This document shows, piece by piece, positions 7,640 through 12,901 of a stretch of 12,901 nucleotides of DNA. Position 1 is the stretch's first letter, and each line of letters begins with the position of its first letter. Source of the stretch: Candidatus Pacearchaeota archaeon CG10_big_fil_rev_8_21_14_0_10_32_14 (GTDB lineage: Archaea; Nanobdellota; Nanobdellia; Pacearchaeales; GW2011-AR1); assembly GCA_002763085.1 (NCBI GenBank), contig PFCY01000111.1:1-12901 (forward strand), read 5' to 3'. The notes beneath the pieces are model-generated. The model saw nothing but the letters and a program-made list of their open reading frames with translations. It was not told where the DNA came from and made no database searches. The position numbers and the translations under genes were made by a program.

Positions 7640-7660
7640 GAAAAGAAAATAAGGGGGTGG

Positions 7661-7667
7661 TTTAAAG
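7661..7667 (-). promoter_or_regulatory. TATA-like box for tgt
   Basis: On the minus strand CTTTAAA is centred about 25 bases before ATG 7639. A C-rich stretch separates it from the start. It shares the 87-base divergent region with the promoter of the gene at 7727. Confidence 0.45.
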
Positions 7668-7696
7668 AGTTTACGATATATTTTTTATTACCTAAG

Positions 7697-7708
7697 TTTT
7701 TATAAATA
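7697..7708 (+). promoter_or_regulatory. TATA box for the gene at 7727
   Basis: TTTTTATAAATA is centred about 25 bases before ATG 7727, so a leaderless transcript is expected. Confidence 0.55.
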
Positions 7709-7726
7709 GAAATAATTTATATTTAT

Positions 7727-8317
7727 ATGGTTACGTTAGTAAAAAGTTTACAGCTTCCTGAAGGTGGAGATTTCTTCGATGATTATGATGTTCTTGATGA
7801 TGTTAAAATAAAATATTTGCCTCCGAGGGAAGTCTTGGAGCGATTGCTTCCTGCGTTTTATCTTAAGGAGTATCAAGGAGTTTCACCTTGGCTTGTGAAA
7901 CGAAAAGTTGGTCTAGGTGTTTATAATCACGGATGGATTGATATTTTAACAATTGACAGCAATAGGCATGATATGACTATTGAAGAGCTTATGACTCTAG
8001 ATTCTTTTAAGTCCGCAAGAAGACCACATCCTTTGACTGAGGATGAAAAAGAAAGTTTAGCTCACGACATTCTTATTCATTTAACCCCTGAAAATACAAA
8101 TAGATATTTTTTATCACGAGAAAGGAATGCTGCTTTAGTTTATAGTGATGTTCTTCAATTTCTTGGTAAAGATATTTCTGAAGAAAAAATTGAGGCTATT
8201 TTTAGTGAACAATATGAAAGACTTCATAATCAGATCCGTCAAGGAGAAATGAAACGTGCTCAAGATTGGGCAGAATTAGCAAATCAAGTTATTGGATGCG
8301 AAGTATTAGACCGTTAA
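7727..8317 (+). CDS. Hypothetical protein, 196 residues
   Basis: I do not recognise the family. The protein is soluble and acidic, with no signal peptide, membrane segment or zinc motif. Visible parts: an acidic N-terminal patch (GGDFFDDYDVLDDV, 13-26), a YLPPREVLERLLPAFYLKEY segment, an SPWLVKRKVGLGVYNHGW stretch that may be a beta hairpin, and a mostly helical second half (from about 100) with HPLTEDEKESLAHDI and KISEEKIEAIF-like helices. One cysteine lies near the C-terminus. Codon use and the leaderless promoter match the neighbours, so it is likely a real gene. It is divergent from tgt and ends one base before the TrmB-like gene on the other strand. No function can be inferred. Confidence 0.82.
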   Translation: MVTLVKSLQLPEGGDFFDDYDVLDDVKIKYLPPREVLERLLPAFYLKEYQGVSPWLVKRKVGLGVYNHGWIDILTIDSNRHDMTIEELMTLDSFKSARRPHPLTEDEKESLAHDILIHLTPENTNRYFLSRERNAALVYSDVLQFLGKDISEEKIEAIFSEQYERLHNQIRQGEMKRAQDWAELANQVIGCEVLDR

Positions 8318-8318
8318 A

Positions 8319-9053
8319 TTATTTCCTCGCAATCATCCACATGAGTTCAAAATATTTCTTATAACCTTCGGCAATTTCTTTATTCTTAATAACAATAGCA
8401 AGTGGTTCGCTCGCTTCCCAGAGGATTATTGCAACTTTATCTCCATAAATATTTACACTCACAGGGTTCGCATATTTTTGAGGGAGATATTTTATAGACG
8501 AGAGAGGGATATTTTTTATTTTTTTATCTTGTGCGATGATTCTCGATTTAATCTTTTTAGTTTTTCTTTTTTTGTCATACCACTTGAAATAAAATTGAAG
8601 GACTTCGTAAGCTTTTGGCGAAGCACCAAGGATTAAAATTTCTGAGTAATTCAGTTGATCTTCAAAAACTGTTTTAATGCCTGCTTTGCCTTTGTAAAAG
8701 TTTGTTTCTTCTTTTTCTTTTACTTGCGAATATTTTTCGTGAAGTTTAGAAACAATAGGAGAAAGAATATTTTGTTTTTCTTGGATAATTTCTAAAAGTC
8801 GGTCTGGATTGGATGCTTGGAAGAGTCTTCTGTTGTTTCCTAATATATATCCTATCAACCCCTTTTTTATAAGCATTTCAGTCACGTCGTAAACTGTTCG
8901 ACGATGAAGTCCAGTTTTTCTAGATATTCTTCCTGCTAAAGATGGACCTAAATCAAGCAAAGCTATGTAAACTTTGCTTTCGTTTTCTGTAAGTCCGGCT
9001 TCTTTTAGTTCTGTTTGCATTTTTGTGAGTTTGTGATTTCGTAAGTCCACCAT
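8319..9053 (-). CDS. TrmB-family transcriptional regulator
   Basis: An archaeal sugar-sensing-type transcription factor family. The N-terminal winged helix-turn-helix is clear: LKEAGLTENESKVYIALLDLG, then SRKTGLHRRTVYDVTEMLIKKGLI, about residues 15-70. A short coiled linker (EIIQEKQNILSPIVSKLHEKY) follows. The C-terminal effector domain (about 115-244) has the phospholipase-D-like alpha/beta fold of TrmB proteins (EILILGAS, VAIILWEASEPLAIVIKN). At 244 residues it resembles short TrmB-like proteins lacking the long maltose-binding extension, so the ligand is unknown. The start is uncertain: ATG 9053 is used here. TTG 9056 is also in frame, and ATG 9020 gives MQTELKEAGLT, typical of family N-termini. 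No TATA box lies at leaderless distance from any of these. A GC-rich leader lies upstream. Confidence 0.88.
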   Translation of the reverse strand: MVDLRNHKLTKMQTELKEAGLTENESKVYIALLDLGPSLAGRISRKTGLHRRTVYDVTEMLIKKGLIGYILGNNRRLFQASNPDRLLEIIQEKQNILSPIVSKLHEKYSQVKEKEETNFYKGKAGIKTVFEDQLNYSEILILGASPKAYEVLQFYFKWYDKKRKTKKIKSRIIAQDKKIKNIPLSSIKYLPQKYANPVSVNIYGDKVAIILWEASEPLAIVIKNKEIAEGYKKYFELMWMIARK

Positions 9054-9054
9054 C

Positions 9055-9135
9055 AACCCCTACCATCTCTCGTGACCTCGCCCACCTACCAAACCTTACC
9101 CCTTATCACGAAGTCACTCGCCCACCCAGTGAATG
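9055..9135 (-). ncRNA. GC-rich leader with possible RNA stem, candidate structured RNA
   Basis: This patch is clearly richer in G and C than the surrounding AT-rich DNA. On the minus strand, the sense of the TrmB-like gene, GTGACTTCG (9117-9109) can pair with CGAGGTCAC (9080-9072) in nine pairs including one G-U wobble. On the plus strand that wobble becomes a mismatch, which favours a minus-strand RNA. The 28-base loop is purine-rich. CTCGCCCACC occurs twice, at 9077-9086 and 9117-9126, exactly 40 bases apart. It could be a 5' leader, a separate small RNA, or repeated protein-binding DNA sites. No known riboswitch or C/D box pattern was recognised. Confidence 0.35.
9077..9126. repeat. Pair of 10-base direct repeats, 40-base period
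   Basis: CTCGCCCACC at 9077-9086 and 9117-9126. A 40-base period is close to four helical turns, so both copies face the same side of the DNA. This would suit cooperative binding by a regulator, perhaps the adjacent TrmB-like protein. They differ from the TACT-spacer-AGTA sites I recall for TrmB. Confidence 0.5.
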
Positions 9136-9202
9136 TTTGAATTAACGAATTTGCTCGTATATTCTTATCTTCATAATTTCTTAGTTTTTATTCTTTTCTA
9201 TT

Positions 9203-9219
9203 GTGGTGAAGTTTACCAC
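9203..9219. promoter_or_regulatory. Operator-like palindrome
   Basis: GTGGTGAAGTTTACCAC is a 17-base interrupted palindrome with five perfect outer pairs (GTGGT/ACCAC). It lies in the 232-base region between the divergent TrmB-like gene and the gene at 9286, about 50 bases before the likely TATA box of the latter. It may bind the TrmB-like regulator or another dimeric factor. There is no direct evidence of function. Confidence 0.4.
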
Positions 9220-9249
9220 CTCATAAATTGATTTACTGTTTTGGATTAA

Positions 9250-9273
9250 TTAAATTATAAAAGTGTAAGGAGG
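9250..9273 (+). promoter_or_regulatory. TATA-like box and strong Shine-Dalgarno for the gene at 9286
   Basis: TAAATTATAA (9251-9260) is the likely TATA element, and AAGGAGG (9267-9273) is a near-perfect Shine-Dalgarno 12 bases before ATG 9286. If this TATA box is used, transcription would start near 9280, past the Shine-Dalgarno. A second box at 9222-9229 (CATAAATT) would keep it in the leader. Most other genes in the window lack a Shine-Dalgarno. Confidence 0.5.
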
Positions 9274-9285
9274 AAAATTAATAAA

Positions 9286-9771
9286 ATGACAAACGAAAAT
9301 GAAGGACTTGAGAGACAAGTCATAGAATTAATAGCTACTGACAGGATTTCAATTCCGATACGAAGTATGGGTAATAAACTTTACAAAGCTCGATCAGAAT
9401 TAGCTCAAAAAATAGATCTTGATGAATTCAAAGGAAAATATAAGAACGAAAGAGTTTACGCTCGAGTTGAAAACGAAGACCATGAGAAAGCTCGAGGGAT
9501 GAAAGAAGCAATAGAGAAGTTCGAAGCAAAATATCCAAAATATGGAGAAATCTTACAAGGATACATTGCAGAAAAAAGAACGAACAGAGAAGTTCATCTT
9601 TACTTTGGAATGAATGAGGGAAAGAGATTAACTGCAGAAGATTATCTTGGAGTTATGACCGATTTAGGATTAAGCGCCGCTACAGCAGAAAGATTATACC
9701 CTGAACTCATCGAAGTAAGTAGAAAACTTTCAAAAGCTCGAGACGAAGAAAGAAGCGTTCTTATCGGTTAA
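9286..9771 (+). CDS. Hypothetical charged helical protein, 161 residues
   Basis: I do not recognise the family. The protein is soluble, rich in Lys, Arg and Glu, has no cysteine, and appears almost entirely alpha-helical. There is an N-terminal helix (LERQVIELIATD), a central charged block with HEKARGMKEAIEKFEAKYPKY, and a C-terminal part (YLGVMTDLGLSAATAERLYP, then ELIEVSRKLSKARDEERS) that could form two paired helices. No signal peptide, membrane segment or metal site is seen. A strong Shine-Dalgarno 12 bases upstream supports the ATG and suggests efficient translation. The promoter region is shared with the divergent TrmB-like regulator, so regulation by it is plausible. T-rich termination follows. 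It is likely a real gene of unknown role. Confidence 0.82.
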   Translation: MTNENEGLERQVIELIATDRISIPIRSMGNKLYKARSELAQKIDLDEFKGKYKNERVYARVENEDHEKARGMKEAIEKFEAKYPKYGEILQGYIAEKRTNREVHLYFGMNEGKRLTAEDYLGVMTDLGLSAATAERLYPELIEVSRKLSKARDEERSVLIG

Positions 9772-9776
9772 GAAGA

Positions 9777-9797
9777 ATTTTTTATTTTTTTATTTTA
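9777..9797 (+). terminator. T-tract terminator
   Basis: Starting six bases past the stop of the 9286 gene there are runs of six and seven T separated by single A. This is a typical archaeal oligo-T termination region. Confidence 0.5.
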
Positions 9798-9831
9798 CTT
9801 TATTTCAGATAAAATTGATTGTAGATAATTA

Positions 9832-9843
9832 TTTATATAAATA
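9832..9843 (+). promoter_or_regulatory. TATA box for the interrupted TPR gene
   Basis: TTTATATAAATA predicts a transcript start near 9862 and a leader of about 43 bases. GAGGGGAG (9891-9898) then lies six bases before ATG 9905 as a good Shine-Dalgarno. Promoter and ribosome binding site thus look intact although the gene is broken. Confidence 0.5.
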
Positions 9844-9904
9844 CCTCTTTCAAATTAAATAATAACCAGGGAGGAACAAATAATCTTGTTGAGGGGAGCT
9901 TGAA

Positions 9905-11154
9905 ATGAAAAAACAAATTAACGATAAGCTTAAAGATGAGATGCTTAGAGGTATGGAAGAATTTGAGAGAGCGTGGCAGGAATATTTTAAAGATAAGCCA
10001 GAACCAACAACCGATTAAGAAGAAAGAAAAGAACAGGAAGAATTTCAATTTTGGTATAATTATGTAAAGAAACAGAGTGATACAGGAAAAACTCCAGCAG
10101 AGATGTACAAAGAAATTTATGGAAAATATCCGCCAAAAAATCCAAAAGAATTTAGTAGAATGATGAATTTTGAAATAGATGATGATTATTTTGAGCCGGA
10201 TGATTTGTTCAATAAAGCCGATGAACTGATTGTGAAAGGAGAATATGGTAAATCCCTTGTTATTGTTGATAAAGCATTGTCAATTTTTAAAAACGATGAA
10301 GAAATGCTTTTAATGAGAGCAGAAATTCTTAATTATCTTGATAGGTTTGATGAATCGGAAGCCATATTAAAAAAATTGAATAAACTTAAAAATTGTGAGT
10401 TAAAATCATTTATTCCATTTCATCGAGCACAAAGATATTTTTTCAGGGGGATATGTTCAAGGCATTGAATTATATGAAAGAAGCCTACGAAAAAGATGAT
10501 GATAATTATGATTTTGTTATTGGACTAGCAAATTACCTTTATCTCTGGAAGGATAAATATCATAATGAATATATTGAAAAAGCAAGAAGGATAGATAAAG
10601 AAAGAACAGAAAAATTTCTGAAAAAGTTTTAGCTTGAACCAAAAGAACTATTTGAAGGAGAATTTATTGTAATTATTTTAGACTGCATTAATTATCTTAT
10701 GGAGAAGAATGAGATATCCGAAGCAAACAATAATCTTAATTTTTTATTAATTCATGAGAATCTGCTTGATAAAGAAATCATAAAAATGGCAAGGGGTTTG
10801 CAGATAGAATGCCTTTTTGTTGAGAATAGATTAGATGAAGTAAATGAAAAGATAGCGAGATTGCTTGAAATAGATGATGACAATCATCATGCACACTTCT
10901 ATAAATCCCAATTATTATTTTTCAGTAAAAATTATGACGATGCTTTGAAATCTATTAATAAATGTTTAGAAAAGTCAGAAAAAATAATGCCGCATCCAGA
11001 TTTTTATATGTTGAAAGCCATGATACTAAAAGAACAAGACAATGAGGAATATATTTATTATGAAGAAAAATCAAAAGAATTACTTAAAGCACGTGATTTC
11101 ATTATGGAAGCGATGGATGATCTAAAAGTTGATGAAGACATGTTCAAGAATTAA
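9905..11154 (+). pseudogene. Interrupted tetratricopeptide-repeat protein gene
   Basis: One long coding region of about 416 codons with three interruptions. Frame A runs from ATG 9905 (MKKQINDKLKDEM) to TAA at 10016-10018 after 37 codons, then continues unbroken in the same frame through GKTPAEMYKEIYGKYPPKNP and TPR-like helices (LFNKADELIVKGEYGKSLVI, ALSIFKNDEEMLLMRAEIL) to TGA 10468. Near 10441-10450 the coding sense moves one base back (frame B) and continues as DMFKALNYMKEAYEKDD, is cut by TAG at 10630-10632, then resumes to TAA 11154. The last part has further TPR-like helix pairs (EVNEKIARLLEIDDDNHHAH). Everything between the lesions keeps coding character, so decay would be recent. TPR proteins are scaffolds for protein-protein contact; the partner is unknown. 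The smaller ORFs at 10103-10468 and 10699-11154 are pieces of this gene. Recoding or sequencing error in homopolymer runs is an alternative. Confidence 0.72.
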
Positions 11155-11156
11155 TT

Positions 11157-11555
11157 TTATAATCTTTTTCCCTGAGGAATCTTTGATAGCTTTTCGTCGG
11201 CCGTAATTAACTCACATCCATGGATCTGTGCAAGCGCTGCATAAATTCCGTCGTAGAGTGATAAATTATATTTTATTGATAATTGTATTGCCTTTTCCAT
11301 AATAAATTGATTAGTTCTTTCTATGTGGAATTGTGTCTCAAAGAGCGCTTTATTAGTTCTATGGAGAAAATTTTCATCATGTTTTTTATATTTTAACCCA
11401 TTAATTATTTCCATAAAAATTAATTCAGGAACTATAATAATTATCTCTTTTGTTAGATGCCTTTCTCTCAATTCTAACGCTTCTTTTGTCCCAATTTCAA
11501 CATTGAACCACTTCATGATAACCGAAGCGTCAATCACCTTCTTTTGTCTCTCCAT
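11157..11555 (-). CDS. vapC: VapC-type PIN-domain ribonuclease toxin
   Basis: The toxin of a type II toxin-antitoxin pair, a Mg2+-dependent endoribonuclease that in this family cuts tRNA, rRNA or other RNA. The acidic catalytic residues are in place: D9 in VIDASV, E49 in PELIFMEIINGL, D102 in LSLYDGIYAALA, and D120 in LITADEKL. The 132-residue length is typical of VapC. The gene overlaps the end of the upstream antitoxin gene by 22 bases, the usual translationally coupled arrangement, and needs no promoter of its own. It ends two bases from the stop of the opposing TPR pseudogene. The PIN fold is certain. The RNA target is not predictable. Confidence 0.93.
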   Translation of the reverse strand: MERQKKVIDASVIMKWFNVEIGTKEALELRERHLTKEIIIIVPELIFMEIINGLKYKKHDENFLHRTNKALFETQFHIERTNQFIMEKAIQLSIKYNLSLYDGIYAALAQIHGCELITADEKLSKIPQGKRL

Positions 11556-11788
11556 TCTCTTATTATTTCCTCAGATTTTTTCCCTCCTGAAAAGACACCA
11601 GAATTTCTAATTTTATCTATTTCTTTCGCAGCCTTTCTTGCTTTATCCACATCGATTTCTTCTAATTGATTTATTTTTTGCGCAATTGATCTTCTAAGTA
11701 CGGCGCTCCAATTAATTTCATCATGCAATTTCATCTGCTGATGCAAATTTTTTTCTATTCTCAATGATATCGTTGTTTCCTCTGACAT
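11534..11788 (-). CDS. vapB: VapB-like ribbon-helix-helix antitoxin
   Basis: The antitoxin partner of VapC. The N-terminal strand ETTISLRIEKNLHQQMK followed by the INWSAVLRRSIAQKINQLE helices is a ribbon-helix-helix DNA-binding domain (about 3-42). The remaining charged helix and the SGGKKSEEIIREWRDKRR tail (about 60-84) are the expected toxin-wrapping region. The 84-residue length fits the family. In such pairs the antitoxin, alone or with toxin, represses its own promoter. A perfect 14-base palindrome lies directly upstream, between the TATA box and the start codon, and is a strong operator candidate. The leaderless ATG 11788 fits the TATA spacing. Confidence 0.9.
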   Translation of the reverse strand: MSEETTISLRIEKNLHQQMKLHDEINWSAVLRRSIAQKINQLEEIDVDKARKAAKEIDKIRNSGVFSGGKKSEEIIREWRDKRR

Positions 11789-11795
11789 ATACTTG

Positions 11796-11809
11796 TATTA
11801 CATGTAATA
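11796..11809. promoter_or_regulatory. Perfect 14-base palindrome, candidate VapB operator
   Basis: TATTACATGTAATA equals its own reverse complement. It lies 8 bases upstream of the vapB ATG and touches the TATA box, so a bound repressor would cover the predicted transcript start. Autoregulation through such sites is established for VapBC; the use of this site is inference. Confidence 0.65.
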
Positions 11810-11818
11810 TTTATATAT
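11808..11818 (-). promoter_or_regulatory. TATA box for vapBC
   Basis: On the minus strand ATATATAAATA is centred about 25 bases before ATG 11788. It overlaps the operator-like palindrome by two bases. Confidence 0.55.
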
Positions 11819-11851
11819 TTTTCTATTTTAAGATATTCCTGGATTTACTTT

Positions 11852-12784
11852 TCATCCCATAAAAATCTCCTTTAGATCATTTTTCAATTCATCGTACATC
11901 GCCTCGCAATACCCATGCTGACAATTTTGCGCAACGAAGAATTTCTTTGGCTCTTTCGCTAAAGCAAAAGTTTCTCTCGCATCTTTTAATGGAATGACTG
12001 TATCGTTGCTACCATGTAGCATATAAATCGGTCTTGGAGAAATTTTATCTACGTAATTATCGACGTCAATTGAATTATAATAATTTTGTTCTGAAGGAGG
12101 TAAATTTTGAGGAATATGAAAACCCGCCGAGCTTATTGCTATATTTCCTTTTATACTTAAATCAATTGCCGTCGCTATCGTAGCATAACGAGCTCCCATG
12201 CTTTCTCCAACAAGAGCGATATTTTTTGGGTCAACTCCATCAATTGATTTTAAGACATCATATGAAAGCAGTGCGTCGTAAACACTTAGATGTTGAATCG
12301 GTTCTATTCCTTTAGAAAATACTGTAAAGTCTTGATTAGGATTTAGATAATAACCCTCGGTTTGACCTATTCCCCTTTGATCTATTGTTAAAACCGCATA
12401 ACCAAAATTTGCAATGATTAATGCTAGTCTTGTTTCGCCTTCTTTTGAACCGCCCCCTCCTGGCAAAAGCACAACCCCCGAAACTTTATTTTCTTTTGTT
12501 TCAGTTTTAGGTAAAAACAAAAGCCCATAAATTCGTGCCTCATACGTCGAGAAATTCCTGCTCATGAAATTTATTTTATAGACGTCTATCGATTCGTTCG
12601 TGTAAAAATAATCTTGATTGAACTTGGGGGTTTCTCTATTCGGGGAATAAAAAAGAGTATCTCCATCTAAACGATAGACTGTTTGTTTTGGAGAATTTAA
12701 TTTTGTGAAAAAGAATAGTAATATGACTACTATGATTATTCCGATTAAATAGTAGAGATGTTTCTTTTTTATGATGAGGTCCAT
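11852..12784 (-). CDS. Membrane-anchored alpha/beta hydrolase
   Basis: An esterase- or peptidase-like serine hydrolase. Numbering from ATG 12784 (310 residues): one hydrophobic segment at about 10-27, preceded by a basic KKKH, acts as an uncleaved signal anchor and should place the catalytic domain outside the cell. The oxyanion region LLPGGGGS is near 106-113. The nucleophile is S195 in VGESMG, the acid is probably D261 in GSNDTVIP, and the base is H290 in CQHGYCE. IDQRGIGQTEG and the SPRPIYMLHG strand fit the prolyl-oligopeptidase/dienelactone-hydrolase side of the superfamily. C288 and C293 flank the histidine and might form a disulfide. An ATG at 12829 would add 15 residues, but a TATA box about 26 bases before ATG 12784 favours the shorter form. 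Substrate unknown. Confidence 0.88.
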   Translation of the reverse strand: MDLIIKKKHLYYLIGIIIVVILLFFFTKLNSPKQTVYRLDGDTLFYSPNRETPKFNQDYFYTNESIDVYKINFMSRNFSTYEARIYGLLFLPKTETKENKVSGVVLLPGGGGSKEGETRLALIIANFGYAVLTIDQRGIGQTEGYYLNPNQDFTVFSKGIEPIQHLSVYDALLSYDVLKSIDGVDPKNIALVGESMGARYATIATAIDLSIKGNIAISSAGFHIPQNLPPSEQNYYNSIDVDNYVDKISPRPIYMLHGSNDTVIPLKDARETFALAKEPKKFFVAQNCQHGYCEAMYDELKNDLKEIFMG

Positions 12785-12804
12785 GATTGTGTAAACAAAA
12801 AGAG

Positions 12805-12814
12805 TTTTATATTT
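12805..12814 (-). promoter_or_regulatory. TATA box for the alpha/beta hydrolase
   Basis: On the minus strand AAATATAAAA is centred about 26 bases before ATG 12784. It lies inside the reading frame that would be used from ATG 12829, which argues against that longer start. Confidence 0.5.
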
Positions 12815-12901
12815 CTTTTCAGGCTCCATCCCAAATTAAATTTTTTTGTGAGATTTTGTTTGTAATTTACTTGCCAAACACACAACTTCGACCACCAACC
12901 A

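Noticed and set aside
9881..9903. Possible five-codon TTG-started leader peptide before the TPR gene, with its own GGGAGG
   Set aside because: Too short to support, and a non-ATG start; the second Shine-Dalgarno and ATG 9905 explain the site better.
9833..10048. Minus-strand 71-codon frame rich in Phe and Leu
   Set aside because: Antisense to the A-rich start of the TPR gene; the hydrophobicity is what reversed A-rich sequence encodes.
11323..11610. Plus-strand open frame over vapBC
   Set aside because: Antisense shadow of the overlapping vapB and vapC genes.
12840..12901. C- and A-rich tail resembling the GC-rich leader at 9055-9135, and possibly a tRNA end
   Set aside because: The shared words are short and irregular, and no cloverleaf or T-loop consensus can be built.

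Overview
The window looks like a compact, AT-rich archaeal genome segment, possibly from a DPANN-type lineage such as Woese- or Pacearchaeota. That lineage guess is an inference from composition and gene style. The domain call rests mainly on promoters: most genes have a TATA-like box centred about 20-27 bases before the start codon, so their transcripts should be leaderless. A TrmB-family regulator, a VapBC pair and an MgtA-type ATPase fit an archaeon. Three gene pairs meet tail to tail with stop codons overlapping or 1-2 bases apart. No tRNA, rRNA or CRISPR array was seen.

Layout. 1-1019: a minus-strand pair, a VOC/glyoxalase-fold protein followed by peptide methionine sulfoxide reductase MsrA. 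1104-1725: a nitroreductase-like gene that loses its C-terminus and runs into an unrelated open-frame remnant. 1851-3472: a carbon-nitrogen hydrolase and a RimK-like ATP-grasp ligase, converging with overlapping stop codons. 3651-6203: a large Mg2+-type P-ATPase (minus strand). 6240-6403: a MITE-like imperfect inverted repeat between the ATPase promoter and the end of the next gene. 6398-7639: a tRNA-guanine transglycosylase of bacterial/queuine type rather than the archaeal archaeosine type. 7727-8317: an unrecognised 196-residue protein. 8319-9053: a TrmB-like regulator with an unusually GC-rich upstream leader holding repeats and a possible RNA stem. 9286-9771: an unrecognised 161-residue charged protein, with a strong Shine-Dalgarno and an upstream palindrome. 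9905-11154: a TPR-protein gene broken by two in-frame stops and one frame change. 11157-11788: vapBC with a perfect 14-base palindrome over its promoter. 11852-12784: a membrane-anchored alpha/beta hydrolase.

The genes read as housekeeping and stress functions (methionine repair, Mg2+ transport, tRNA modification) plus accessory items (toxin-antitoxin, decayed genes, a possible MITE). I see no convincing multi-gene novel system. The least explained stretch is 9055-11154: the GC-rich leader, the operator-like palindrome, the orphan protein and the interrupted TPR gene.
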